A DNA stretch of 64,000 nucleotides from Vibrio nitrifigilis (GCF_015686695.1 NZ_JADPMR010000001.1:496001-560000), one strand, 5' to 3'. Positions 18,535 through 27,366 are shown, counted from the first letter of the stretch. Numbers and translations: made by a program. The notes: generated by a model from the sequence alone, not told the origin.

Positions 18535-19785
18535 ATGTGGAAGGGGATAACAGGATTTTTGACGTTGGTGATCAGCTTCAATATTTGGGCTGCTGGACCT
18601 TCAGTCATTCATCTGTTAGATAACCGGTTTAGAGTTGATCCTAGTATCGACCAGATTACGTTCGTTATCTATCGCGAGAAATCGTCGCGACCTGTTGTCC
18701 TTGTTCGCCCTGACGGGCATAAATATTACGCATGGAAAGCGCCAGATAATGTACGTTGGTATCAAGAGCCTTCAATGGATATTATCTCGATAGAAAAGCC
18801 GATGCCAGGGCCATGGCAAGCGGTAGGTAAAGTCACACCAGAAAATCATATTAAGCTTATCTCTAACTTAAAGTTGTCCTCAGATTCATTTCCTGAGCGT
18901 GTTTACCAAGGTGAAGAAATTAAATTTACTGCTCGTTTAACTTCGGATGATAAGCCGCTGCAATTAAGAGATTTCTTAGATCGCGTAAAATTGAAAGTAA
19001 CATTTACCAAATTTATCGAGAATGAAGCCGCATTGGCGAAAGAAGCTCGTCCTATTCCTGATGTTATTGGTGAGTTTGAAGATGATGGGCGAGGTTTGGA
19101 TGAAAAAGCGGGGGATGGGGTATTTACGGTTGGATTGAAAATTCATTCCAAACCCGGTAAGTATCGTGTGCGCATTACGTCAGGTAATGGTGTTTTTCTC
19201 CGAGCACAAGAGAGCGAAGTTCTCGTTTATCCAACGCCATACGAAGCGACTTTCATCCAATCGCGACAGGTGAATCAACCGCATCAAATTGTATTAAGTG
19301 GTGAACAAGGAATGTTAGAGCCTGGCTCACTTGCTACACAAATTGATCATAAAGATCCCAAAGGGGCAATGAGTCATTTTGATGGTCAATCAGAACCTGA
19401 TTCTTTAAAAGTATCGGTCAATATTCCCAATTCTGGTGAATATGGCCAGTATACGTGGTCTGGTACTCTGTATGCTAACGATTTGGCTTCCAAGCGCCCA
19501 CTAGTCTTCCCTATTAGCGAACAGAGCTACAGTATCGTCCATGAAGTTGATCTCGAGCAGACCCGATTAATGCAGGAAAAAGAAGCGGCTGAGCGAAAGA
19601 AAATTGAGTTGGAAAAAGCACAGTTGCAAGCCCGATCTGATGCACGAAAACGTGGCATTATGATGATCGCTATCGGGAATGTGGTCGTCATCCTTCTCGC
19701 ATTACTCGTTTGGTTTGTTGTGCGCAAAATCAAAGCGAAAAAAGCATTGCAGCCCGAGCTACAATTAGATATGCCGAAGAAGTAG
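18535..19785 (+). CDS. TIGR03503 family membrane-anchored protein
   Basis: 416-residue protein of a family known mainly from Vibrio, Shewanella and relatives (TIGR03503), with no assigned function. A signal peptide (ITGFLTLVISFNIWA) is followed by a periplasmic region with Ig/choice-of-anchor-like beta-rich segments (for example DDGRGLDEKAGDGVFTVGLKI). A charged helix leads to one transmembrane segment near residues 378-396 (IMMIAIGNVVVILLALLVWF) and a short basic cytoplasmic tail. It starts two bases after dnaQ, so it is probably cotranscribed. Confidence 0.8.
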   Translation: MWKGITGFLTLVISFNIWAAGPSVIHLLDNRFRVDPSIDQITFVIYREKSSRPVVLVRPDGHKYYAWKAPDNVRWYQEPSMDIISIEKPMPGPWQAVGKVTPENHIKLISNLKLSSDSFPERVYQGEEIKFTARLTSDDKPLQLRDFLDRVKLKVTFTKFIENEAALAKEARPIPDVIGEFEDDGRGLDEKAGDGVFTVGLKIHSKPGKYRVRITSGNGVFLRAQESEVLVYPTPYEATFIQSRQVNQPHQIVLSGEQGMLEPGSLATQIDHKDPKGAMSHFDGQSEPDSLKVSVNIPNSGEYGQYTWSGTLYANDLASKRPLVFPISEQSYSIVHEVDLEQTRLMQEKEAAERKKIELEKAQLQARSDARKRGIMMIAIGNVVVILLALLVWFVVRKIKAKKALQPELQLDMPKK

Positions 19786-19991
19786 TGTGCAGTACTCATT
19801 CTGTTTTGCTAATACGAGTTTTAGCCTTTCTATATAATTGCTTTTTAATTGTCCAAAAATAGTGAAATTAGGTAAATCTTTGGTGTTAGCTATCGACAGC
19901 CGTTTTCCTTCGGGTAAACTCTTCGGCGTTGACCGCTTTGTTCTCTATGAGCAAAACCACCTTACAGTGAATAATAAAGAGACTGATCCCT

Positions 19992-20567
19992 ATGTACCAT
20001 GATTTAATCAAGAACGAATTAACCGAAGCTGCCGATGTGCTAAACAAGTTTTTGAGTGATGAACATAATATTCAGCAAATCGAAGCTGCGGCAAAGTTAA
20101 TTGCTGACTCATTTAAACAGGGTGGTAAAGTACTATCGTGTGGTAATGGTGGTTCTCATTGTGATGCTATGCATTTTGCTGAAGAGCTAACGGGTCGTTA
20201 CCGTGAAAATCGCCCGGGTTATCCAGGTATTGCGATTTCTGATCCGAGCCATTTATCATGTGTGAGTAACGATTTTGGGTATGATTTCGTGTTTTCTCGT
20301 TATGTCGAAGCGGTTGGTCAAAAAGGAGATGTCTTGTTTGGTCTTTCTACTTCAGGTAACTCGGGTAACATTTTAAAAGCGATTGAAGCGGCAAAAGCAA
20401 AAGGCATGAAAACCATCGCATTAACGGGTAAAGATGGCGGTAAAATGGCGGGTTATGCTGATGTTGAAATCCGCGTACCACACTTTGGTTATGCTGACCG
20501 TATTCAAGAAATCCATATTAAAATTATCCATATCGTTATTCAGTTGATTGAAAAAGAAATGGCTTAA
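19992..20567 (+). CDS. gmhA: Phosphoheptose isomerase GmhA
   Basis: Converts sedoheptulose 7-phosphate to D-glycero-D-manno-heptose 7-phosphate, the first step towards the LPS inner-core heptose. The 191-residue SIS-domain protein shows CGNGGSHCDAMHFAEELTGR and FGLSTSGNSGNILKAIEAAK. The start MYHDLIKNELTEA aligns with E. coli GmhA. It stands alone with a 206-base leader; the next gene is yafJ-like, as in E. coli. Confidence 0.96.
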   Translation: MYHDLIKNELTEAADVLNKFLSDEHNIQQIEAAAKLIADSFKQGGKVLSCGNGGSHCDAMHFAEELTGRYRENRPGYPGIAISDPSHLSCVSNDFGYDFVFSRYVEAVGQKGDVLFGLSTSGNSGNILKAIEAAKAKGMKTIALTGKDGGKMAGYADVEIRVPHFGYADRIQEIHIKIIHIVIQLIEKEMA

Positions 20568-20590
20568 TCGCTGCTATGGAACTGACAAAC

Positions 20591-20609
20591 AGGCCGATTT
20601 TTTCGGCCT
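20591..20609 (+). terminator. Weak hairpin after gmhA
   Basis: A 7-bp stem (20591-20597 with 20603-20609) with an all-T loop. Only a short T-poor tail follows, so termination may be inefficient. Confidence 0.4.
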
Positions 20610-20655
20610 CTATTTCAGTTTGAATGATGGTTTAAAGTGAGGAGTAATTTAAACC

Positions 20656-21501
20656 ATGTGTGAATTGCTTGGCATGAGCGCGAACGTGCCTACAGATATC
20701 TGTTTCAGTTTTACCGGCCTAATTCAACGAGGGGGGCGTACAGGTCCTCATCGAGACGGTTGGGGAATCACCTTTTACGAAGGCAAAGGTTTTCGCACTT
20801 TTAAAGATCCTGCCCCAAGTTGCCAATCTAAAATTGCTCAGCTTGTCCAAAGTTATCCAATCAAAAGCCGGGCTGTGATTAGCCATATACGCCAAGCTAA
20901 TCGAGGCGGTGTCAGTTTAGAAAATACCCACCCTTTTACTCGCGAGTTATGGGGGCGTTACTGGACCTTTGCGCATAATGGTCAGCTCACCGATTATCAA
21001 GACTTACCAACGGGTAACCACCGTCCGGTTGGCCAAACAGACAGTGAAAAATCGTTTTGTTGGTTATTGGAACAGATGGAAAGGAGATTTCCTGAAACGC
21101 CGAAAGATATGGTTGATGTGTTCCGTTATGTGGCAGCACTGTGCGATCAGTTAAAAGAGAAGGGCGTATTCAATATGCTGTTATCAGATGGTGAATATCT
21201 GATGACCTATTGCACCAATCATTTGTATTGGATTACTCGTCAAGCGCCTTTTGGTAATGCTACTTTGCTTGATGAAGATGTCGAGGTTAATTTCCAAGAA
21301 GAAACAACTCCTGAAGACGTCGTCTCGGTTATCGCTACTCAACCATTAACTGGTAATGAAAACTGGCAACGCATGAAGCCGGGAGAATATGGTCTGTTTC
21401 ATTTTGGAAAGCGTATTGCCACCAATATGGACGACTTGAAAGATGTTCCATTTGCTGCACCAAAACCAGGAAATCAAGCGCCGACAGAGCTATTAGAATA
21501 A
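20656..21501 (+). CDS. Class II glutamine amidotransferase, YafJ-like
   Basis: 281-residue Ntn-type glutaminase domain protein. The catalytic nucleophile is Cys2, directly after the start Met (MCELLGMSAN), which fixes the start codon. Other family residues are RGGRTGPHRDGWGITFY, HIRQANRGGVSLENTHPF and the AHNGQLTDY loop. There is no synthetase domain, so the acceptor reaction is unknown. It follows gmhA as in E. coli. Confidence 0.88.
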   Translation: MCELLGMSANVPTDICFSFTGLIQRGGRTGPHRDGWGITFYEGKGFRTFKDPAPSCQSKIAQLVQSYPIKSRAVISHIRQANRGGVSLENTHPFTRELWGRYWTFAHNGQLTDYQDLPTGNHRPVGQTDSEKSFCWLLEQMERRFPETPKDMVDVFRYVAALCDQLKEKGVFNMLLSDGEYLMTYCTNHLYWITRQAPFGNATLLDEDVEVNFQEETTPEDVVSVIATQPLTGNENWQRMKPGEYGLFHFGKRIATNMDDLKDVPFAAPKPGNQAPTELLE

Positions 21502-21549
21502 GATTGGTTCTGTTAAGAATGTAAAGCATAGGTATAGTCAGGACAAAAT

Positions 21550-21585
21550 AAAAAGGTTGATACGTGAGTACCAACCTTTTTTTAT
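21550..21585. terminator. Bidirectional terminator between yafJ-like gene and purN
   Basis: A 10-bp stem (21550-21559 with 21572-21581) closes a 12-base loop, with A and T runs at both ends, between convergent genes. Confidence 0.8.
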
Positions 21586-21606
21586 TCTTACAATAACGAA
21601 TTATAT

Positions 21607-22245
21607 TTATTCGTATGCGTGGCCGTGAATACCTAACGCTTTGCCATCTAAGTAAGCTTTGCCATCTTTCATGTCTAAACGACCTTCGACAAACCATTGT
21701 ACAACCAATGGGTAGATACGGTGCTCTTGGGCTTGAACACGTTCAGTTAAGACTTCCACTGTATCTTCATCAAAGATAGGCACTTTTGCTTGAAGGATAA
21801 CAGGACCTCCATCAAGCTGTTCGGTGACAAAATGCACACTCGTTCCGTGCTCTTCATCACCAGCTAGAATGGCACGTTGATAGGTATTTAAGCCTGGGTA
21901 TTTAGGTAGTAGAGAAGGGTGAATGTTGATCATTCGACCTTTATAGTGGCGAACGAATTCACCACTCAAGATACGCATAAAGCCAGCAAGTACCACTAGG
22001 TCTGGATTAAATTCATCCATTTGACGCATTAACTCGCGATCGTAAGCATCGCGAGTATCAAAGGCTTTTGCGTCAAGAAATACTGGTTCTGCACCTGCTT
22101 TTTTTGCACGTTCTAACCCGTAAGCCGTTGCTTTATTAGAAAAAACAGCCGTCACCTTACCGTCTTTAATGCTTGAATCACAAGCATCAAGGATCGCTTG
22201 TAAGTTAGTACCATTTCCTGAAATTAAAACAACTACACTTTTCAT
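21607..22245 (-). CDS. purN: Phosphoribosylglycinamide formyltransferase PurN
   Basis: Formylates GAR using 10-formyl-tetrahydrofolate in purine synthesis. The 212 residues have the phosphate-binding start VVLISGNGTNLQAI, the catalytic Asn/His in INIHPSLLPKYPG, and the folate-site Asp near residues 140-145 in EQLDGGPVI. It starts three bases after purM and is cotranscribed with it. Confidence 0.96.
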   Translation of the reverse strand: MKSVVVLISGNGTNLQAILDACDSSIKDGKVTAVFSNKATAYGLERAKKAGAEPVFLDAKAFDTRDAYDRELMRQMDEFNPDLVVLAGFMRILSGEFVRHYKGRMINIHPSLLPKYPGLNTYQRAILAGDEEHGTSVHFVTEQLDGGPVILQAKVPIFDEDTVEVLTERVQAQEHRIYPLVVQWFVEGRLDMKDGKAYLDGKALGIHGHAYE

Positions 22246-22248
22246 AGG

Positions 22249-23289
22249 TTAATTTATCTCTACTTGACCTTCGTTAGATTCTGCTGTCGCAATTGTACCG
22301 ATTACCCACGCAGTTTCACCTTCTTTTTGTAAAAGTTCGACGGCAGCATCGGCTTGGTCGGCAGGAAGAGCAATCACTAGACCAACACCACAGTTAAAGG
22401 TACGGTACATTTCGTGAGTATCAACGTTACCTTTTTCCTGTAACCATTTGAAAATTGAAGGCCATTCCCAGCTATTTCCATCGATAACAGCTTTAGTTCC
22501 TTCAGGAAGAACGCGTGGGATATTTTCCCAGAAGCCGCCACCAGTAATATGAGAAATAGCGTGAATGTCATGTTCTTCAACCAATTTTAGACCTGATTTG
22601 ATGTAGATCTTGGTTGGAGTAAGCAGATGTTCACCGACAGGTTTTCCGTCCAATAGCTCGTTTTTATCCGCTTTAGATACTTCGAGAATCTTACGAACTA
22701 GAGAGTAACCATTTGAGTGAGGACCGCTAGAGCCTACAGCGATAAGTGCATCACCAGCAGCTACTTTAGTGCCATCAATGATGTTTTCTTTTTCAACAAC
22801 ACCAACACAGAAACCAGCAACGTCGTAATCTTCGCCTTCGTACATTCCTGGCATTTCAGCAGTTTCACCGCCGATAAGTGCACAGCCTGCTTGTAGACAA
22901 CCATCCGCGATACCAGATACAACGTCTGCAGCTGTATCAATATCGAGTTTGCCCGTTGCATAGTAATCAAGGAAAAACAGTGGTTCTGCACCTTGAACGA
23001 TAAGGTCGTTCACACACATAGCAACAAGGTCGATGCCAATGGTATCGTGCTTTTTCATATCTAAAGCAAGACGTAGTTTAGTACCTACACCATCTGTACC
23101 TGAAACCAAAACAGGTTGCTTGTATTTCGTTGGTAGTTCACACAGAGCACCAAAACCACCGATACCACCCATTACTTCTGGGCGACGTGTCTGTTTTACT
23201 GCACCTTTAATACGATTAACAAGCTCGTTGCCTGCATCAATATCTACACCAGCGTCTTTGTAGCTTAAAGAAGTGTTATTACCGCTCAC
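22249..23289 (-). CDS. purM: Phosphoribosylformylglycinamidine cyclo-ligase PurM
   Basis: ATP-dependent cyclisation of FGAM to AIR. The 346-residue protein has SYKDAGVDIDAGNELV, the conserved VSGTDGVGTKL and GGETAEMPGMY motifs, and SHITGGGFWENIPRVLP. The start is GTG at 23289, with GAGGA 8 bases upstream. It is the first gene of the purMN unit, with a PurR-like operator in its promoter region. Confidence 0.97.
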   Translation of the reverse strand: MSGNNTSLSYKDAGVDIDAGNELVNRIKGAVKQTRRPEVMGGIGGFGALCELPTKYKQPVLVSGTDGVGTKLRLALDMKKHDTIGIDLVAMCVNDLIVQGAEPLFFLDYYATGKLDIDTAADVVSGIADGCLQAGCALIGGETAEMPGMYEGEDYDVAGFCVGVVEKENIIDGTKVAAGDALIAVGSSGPHSNGYSLVRKILEVSKADKNELLDGKPVGEHLLTPTKIYIKSGLKLVEEHDIHAISHITGGGFWENIPRVLPEGTKAVIDGNSWEWPSIFKWLQEKGNVDTHEMYRTFNCGVGLVIALPADQADAAVELLQKEGETAWVIGTIATAESNEGQVEIN

Positions 23290-23352
23290 GGGGAAATTCC
23301 TCGGTCTAGTTGGATATGGAAACGGCGCTATTCTACAGGGCTTAAAACAAAA

Positions 23353-23368
23353 AGGAAAACGTTTGCGT
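23353..23368 (-). promoter_or_regulatory. PurR-type operator upstream of purMN
   Basis: On the minus strand the 16-mer reads ACGCAAACGTTTTCCT and matches the PurR consensus ACGCAAACGTTTGCGT at 14 of 16 positions. A -10-like TAGAAT lies at 23330-23335, so the operator would cover the -35 region. This implies purine repression of purMN. Confidence 0.8.
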
Positions 23369-23538
23369 CGGATTTTTTATAAGATTTTTATGCATCCTGC
23401 CGAAGCATAGTGGTAGAAATTATTAATCTTTTTTATTGATGCAATAGAGACTTAGGTTGATATATGGAGAGAAAATATAAATCAACAACGAATCTGTGTA
23501 TAATCAGAAGGTTTGTTTAAATTATGCCGGAGATGGAA

Positions 23539-24165
23539 ATGAAAGTTGTTGAAGTAAAACACCCGCTAGTAAAACATAAAATTGGTTTGATGCGCGAAGG
23601 TGATATCAGCACTAAACGTTTTCGTGAGTTAGCCACAGAAGTTGGCAGTCTTCTCACTTACGAAGCAACTGCAGACTTTGAAACAGAAAAGGTAACCATC
23701 GAAGGGTGGATGGGGCCGGTAGAAATCGACCAAATTAAAGGTAAAAAAGTTACAGTTGTTCCAATTCTACGTGCTGGTTTAGGTATGATGGATGGCGTGT
23801 TAGAGCATATCCCAAGTGCTCGTATTAGCGTTGTTGGTGTCTATCGTGATGAAACCACATTAGAGCCAGTTCCATACTTTAATAAGCTTGCGACTAATAT
23901 CGATGAGCGTATGGCGTTGGTTGTTGATCCAATGTTAGCAACTGGTGGTTCTATGATTGCGACTATTGACCTGCTAAAAGAGCATGGTTGTGATCATATC
24001 AAGGTCTTAGTTCTTGTTGCTGCTCCAGAAGGTCTTGAAGCACTTGAAAAAGCGCATCCAGATGTCGAGCTATATACTGCTGCCATTGATGAAAAGTTGA
24101 ATGACAAAGGCTATATTGTTCCTGGTTTAGGTGATGCAGGCGATAAGATTTTTGGCACAAAATAA
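23539..24165 (+). CDS. upp: Uracil phosphoribosyltransferase
   Basis: Salvages uracil to UMP with PRPP. I chose the ATG at 23539: GGAG lies 6 bases upstream, and the protein (MKVVEVKHPLVKHKIG) then has 208 residues, the E. coli length. Upstream ATGs at 23524 and 23533 overlap that ribosome site. The PRPP-binding loop is seen as VVDPMLATGGSM, and the C-terminal uracil site as YIVPGLGDAGDKIFGTK. It is divergent from purMN. Confidence 0.97.
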   Translation: MKVVEVKHPLVKHKIGLMREGDISTKRFRELATEVGSLLTYEATADFETEKVTIEGWMGPVEIDQIKGKKVTVVPILRAGLGMMDGVLEHIPSARISVVGVYRDETTLEPVPYFNKLATNIDERMALVVDPMLATGGSMIATIDLLKEHGCDHIKVLVLVAAPEGLEALEKAHPDVELYTAAIDEKLNDKGYIVPGLGDAGDKIFGTK

Positions 24166-24184
24166 CACTGATTTTGTGATTAAT

Positions 24185-24211
24185 AAAAAAGGAGCATCTT
24201 GCTCCTTTTTT
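24185..24211. terminator. Bidirectional terminator between upp and rluF
   Basis: A 12-bp A/T-flanked stem (24185-24196 with 24200-24211) with a three-base loop lies between convergent genes. Confidence 0.85.
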
Positions 24212-24250
24212 AATGCCAAAAACCTATTAAGCGCTAAGGTTCATCTGCAT

Positions 24251-25270
24251 CTATTTTTTTAAACTCAATGTACCGCCAACCTTTTTTCGAGGTGTGGTGT
24301 TGTCATTAGAACGGCGCTGCTGAGCTGGCTTTCCTGTTGATTTATGAGCATTGGTGTTATTACGCTCACGACCTTTTTTAGAGTTAGGTGCATGACGAAA
24401 TTCGTCGGCATTATTACCGCGATAAGTTCTAGCTTTTTGATTACGACGTGCTTTAGACGTTTGGTTTTCTTCTCTGCTATCAAACACTTTAGCGTGTGTT
24501 GCACGGCGAATCTTTTGGCCTTGAACCGTTTGTTTTGACGCCTCTTCTGTACCACTCGAATCTTCACACATCGCAAGTATCTCTGAGACTTCTTCGTCAC
24601 TTAAGTAGCGCCATTCACCATTGGGTAATCCATCAAGCGAAATATTCATAATACGTACTCGACGTAGTTTAAATACTTCATAGCCCAACGCTTCACACAT
24701 ACGACGAATCTGACGATTAAGTCCTTGAGTTAATACAATACGAAAACTGAATTTGGTTTCCCTTGTGACTTGGCAAGGAAGGGTTACCGTATCAAGAATA
24801 TTGACACCAGTGGACATATTCTTAATAAACTCGTCGCTAATTGGTTTATTAACACGGACGACGTACTCTTTTTCGTGATTGTTACCTGCGCGCAGTATCT
24901 TATTCACGATATCGCCATCATTGGTCAGAAAAATAAGACCATCAGAGGGTTTATCTAAACGACCAATGGGGAAAATACGCTGTGAGTGACCAATAAAGTC
25001 AACAATGTTACCTGGGATATCACGTTCAGTTGTACAAGTAATGCCTGTGGGTTTATTCAATGCAATATAGATTGGGCGTTGTTTTTTATTGCCCACCACT
25101 TTGCCATCCACACACACTTCATCTGTTGGTGACACTTTGGTGCCCATTTCTGGACGCTGGCCATTGATTGTGACACGGCCTTGTTCGATCAGCTTGTCCG
25201 CTTCGCGGCGTGAGCAAAAGCCAGTTTCACTGATGTATTTATTGAGGCGCTTTTCAGCAGGCTGTGACAT
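24251..25270 (-). CDS. rluF: 23S rRNA pseudouridine synthase RluF
   Basis: Makes pseudouridine at position 2604 of 23S rRNA (E. coli numbering). An N-terminal S4 domain (KRLNKYISETGFCSRREADKLI) precedes the RsuA-type catalytic core with the nucleophilic Asp in FPIGRLDKPSDGL. The core aligns best with RluF (NKILRAGNNHEKEYVV, QGLNRQIRRMCEALGYEV). A ~110-residue basic, low-complexity tail resembles that of E. coli RluF. Start: ATG at 25270 with GGAG 7 bases upstream, giving 339 residues; the TTG at 25276 is less well placed. Confidence 0.9.
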   Translation of the reverse strand: MSQPAEKRLNKYISETGFCSRREADKLIEQGRVTINGQRPEMGTKVSPTDEVCVDGKVVGNKKQRPIYIALNKPTGITCTTERDIPGNIVDFIGHSQRIFPIGRLDKPSDGLIFLTNDGDIVNKILRAGNNHEKEYVVRVNKPISDEFIKNMSTGVNILDTVTLPCQVTRETKFSFRIVLTQGLNRQIRRMCEALGYEVFKLRRVRIMNISLDGLPNGEWRYLSDEEVSEILAMCEDSSGTEEASKQTVQGQKIRRATHAKVFDSREENQTSKARRNQKARTYRGNNADEFRHAPNSKKGRERNNTNAHKSTGKPAQQRRSNDNTTPRKKVGGTLSLKK

Positions 25271-25361
25271 GGACAATCTCCGGCGTATAACATTACGAAT
25301 AAAGAGCTACACGGTCAGCGCTCTTTCTCAAAAGAGCGCGCATTCTAACAGTTCTTAGTTT

Positions 25362-25943
25362 TCAGCCAAGTCGTTTTTGATGACGTTCGCGTGTTTCCAG
25401 TTTTTTATCATTACTCTTACGCAATAAAACGTATACCGCTCCTGTTCCTCCATGAAAACGCTGAGCACTATGAACGCATTGCACTTCTTTTATTTGGGTT
25501 AACCAATATGATAGATAGCTTTTCATCAATGCCGGAGGGTTAGAACGTTCTCCTTTACCATGAACAATGATGACGGTTCTTATATCCATTCGCATGCATT
25601 GACGAAGAAAATTCACCACTTCATCTCTTGCTTGCTTTAAGGTTTTACGATGCAAATCAAGTCGTGCTTGGATCGGGTATTTGCCTAAACGCAGTTTTCG
25701 AAATACACCATCTTGTACACCATCCCGTTTAAACTCAATGAGATCTTCCGGTTTGATCATTGGTGCATTATCAAGGGATAAATAATCCGAGTCACGTTCA
25801 TCTAGGCTAGTGGCCGCTTCTCGCCGTGCCAGTTGCGCGTCTGTGACTTGAATTGTTTTTTGATGTTCAGCAACATCATTGGTTTTAAGCGGTTTAACAT
25901 CGCCCATCATTTGTTGAAATAGCTCGAAATCATCTTGAGACAT
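25362..25943 (-). CDS. smrA: Smr-domain protein SmrA (YdaL)
   Basis: 193-residue protein with a C-terminal Smr domain: LDLHRKTLKQARDEVVNFL and the VIIVHGKGERSN loop, with a GGTGAVYVLLRK end. The N-terminal part (IEFKRDGVQDGVFRKLRLGKYP) aligns with E. coli SmrA rather than SmrB. Smr domains are nucleases or nucleic-acid binders; the role of SmrA is not established. The ATG at 25943 matches the family N-terminus (MSQDDFELFQQMMGDVKPL); an alternative ATG lies at 25961, and neither has a strong ribosome site. Confidence 0.85.
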   Translation of the reverse strand: MSQDDFELFQQMMGDVKPLKTNDVAEHQKTIQVTDAQLARREAATSLDERDSDYLSLDNAPMIKPEDLIEFKRDGVQDGVFRKLRLGKYPIQARLDLHRKTLKQARDEVVNFLRQCMRMDIRTVIIVHGKGERSNPPALMKSYLSYWLTQIKEVQCVHSAQRFHGGTGAVYVLLRKSNDKKLETRERHQKRLG

Positions 25944-26017
25944 AGGAAGGCATCTCGACATTAGCAACTACATAATCAAGAGTATACCAATCGAAAACGC
26001 AATTTGATCATTCGCAC

Positions 26018-26236
26018 AATAAAAAACCGGAGCAGAAAAAGGTCTACTCCGGTGCGTAGCGTCACTCTATTTTTCAATAGGTGCTAAGCGATCTAGTGAG
26101 GAGATTTGTCGTTCAGGACTTTGTGTTGAAGAAAGACAACCAGATAATCGAGAATATCCATTATCACCGAGTTAACCCACAGAATTGCCAATCTGGAGGG
26201 GGTAGCAGGCGCTTTGCTTCCAAAGTATCGAAGACG
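26018..26236 (-). ncRNA. Candidate FNR-activated small RNA
   Basis: No convincing gene occupies this stretch, yet the minus strand has both ends of a transcription unit: an FNR-type box at 26271-26284 with a -10-like element at 26243-26250, and a strong intrinsic terminator at 26020-26053. The predicted transcript is about 218 bases. It contains a C-rich segment near 26195-26205 (CTACCCCCTCC), which could pair with ribosome sites. A 22-codon reading frame at 26161-26093 could also make it a small mRNA. In E. coli the FNR-induced sRNA gene fnrS lies a few kb from smrA (recalled), but I see no clear sequence match to FnrS. Confidence 0.4.
26020..26053 (-). terminator. Terminator of the candidate small RNA
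   Basis: A 7-bp stem (26047-26053 with 26026-26032) closes a 14-base loop; on the minus strand it is followed by six T. The nearest minus-strand gene upstream is far away, so it implies an unannotated transcript. Confidence 0.7.
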
Positions 26237-26270
26237 AATGTTACGTTAAATTGTCCCGGTCAGAGCAACA

Positions 26271-26284
26271 CTGATCTAGATCAA
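26271..26284 (-). promoter_or_regulatory. FNR/CRP-family binding site
   Basis: The minus strand reads TTGATCTAGATCAG, matching the FNR consensus TTGAT-N4-ATCAA except for the last base. Its centre is 41-42 bases before the predicted start at about 26236, the class II activator distance. Confidence 0.55.
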
Positions 26285-26390
26285 ACGCGATGAATTGTCG
26301 GAGATTCAACATGAAACGGTGGGAATTTAGTCACATTTTGCTTGGGTTGCGTGTATTTTGAACGAACGGATTTTATTTTCAATAAAAGTC

Positions 26391-26418
26391 TTGCACCGCA
26401 GAAAAGAATGAGTAATAT
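26391..26418 (+). promoter_or_regulatory. Promoter of tRNA-Pro
   Basis: TTGCAC (26391-26396) and TAATAT (26413-26418) are spaced by 16 bases. Transcription would start about 38 bases before the tRNA. Confidence 0.6.
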
Positions 26419-26462
26419 ACGCATCCGTTCCCGGTAATAAACATTCCGGTTGAGCGATATCT

Positions 26463-26530
<68 letters not shown>

Positions 26531-26539
<9 letters not shown>

Positions 26540-27325
26540 CATTTAAAGAAGCCCCGACAGCAATGTCGGGGCTTTTTGCATTTAGGAATGTTAGATTCCC
26601 AGCATCTTGGGTCGGGGGCTGGAAGCCCAGTCGCATCGAATTCCTCTTCACCGACCACATTTAAAGAAGCCCTGACAGTAATGTCGGGGCTTTTTGCATT
26701 TAGGAATGATTGATTCCCAGCATCTTGGGTCGGGGGCTGGAAGCCCAGTCGCATCGAATTCCTCTTCACCGACCATATTTAAAGAAGCCCTGGCAGCAAT
26801 GTCGGGGCTTTTTGCATTTAGGAATGATTGATTCCCAGCATCTTGGGTCGGGGGCTGGAAGCCCAGTCGCATCGAATTCCTCTTCACCGACCATATTTAA
26901 AGAAGCCCTGACAGCAATGTCAGGGCTTTTTGCATTCAGGAACAATAGATTCCCAGCATCTTGGGTCGGGGGCTGGAAGCCCAGTCGCATCGAATTCCTC
27001 TTCACCGACCACATTTAAAGAAGCCCTGACAGCAATGTCGGGGCTTTTTGCATTTAGGAATGTTAGATTCCCAGCATCTTGGGTCGGGGGCTGGAAGCCC
27101 AGTCGCATCGAATTCCTCTTCACCGACCACATTTAAAGAAGCCCCGACAGCAATGTCAGGGCTTTTTGCATTTAGGAACAATAGATTCCCAGCTTTTTGG
27201 GTCGGGGGCTGGACGCCCAGTCGCATCGAATTCCTCTTCACCGACCATATTTAAAGAAGCCCTGGCAGCAATGTCGGGGCTTTTTTCATTTAGGAATAAT
27301 AGATTCCCAGCATCTTGGGTCGGGT
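26531..27325 (+). repeat. Tandem array, 118-bp period, of tRNA-Pro 3' remnants
   Basis: The string CACCGACCA recurs at 26531, 26649, 26767, 26885, 27003, 27121 and 27239, exactly 118 bases apart, giving six full units and about 87 bases of a seventh. The first CACCGACCA is the 3' end of the real tRNA-Pro. Each unit holds a terminator-like hairpin with a T run, a short spacer with CCCAGCATCTTGGG, and a decayed copy of the tRNA 3' region ending in TTCACCGACCA. No insertions or deletions occur between full units; only scattered substitutions. Short open frames here shift because 118 is not a multiple of three, so coding is unlikely. Confidence 0.93.
26549..26577 (+). terminator. tRNA-Pro terminator (first of seven repeated copies)
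   Basis: A 9-bp stem GCCCCGACA / TGTCGGGGC closes a GCAA loop and is followed by five T. Variants of this hairpin recur every 118 bases to about 27284. Confidence 0.8.
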
Positions 27326-27366
27326 GCCTTTTATTTTTAACGCAGAGTCGTGTTTCGAGCTCAATC

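Noticed and set aside
26290..26361. A 23-codon frame (MNCRRFNMKRWEFSH...) on the plus strand beside the FNR-type box, with GGAG before an internal ATG.
   Set aside because: Very short, with no known relative and a composition that could arise by chance; the minus strand has the better promoter-terminator pair.
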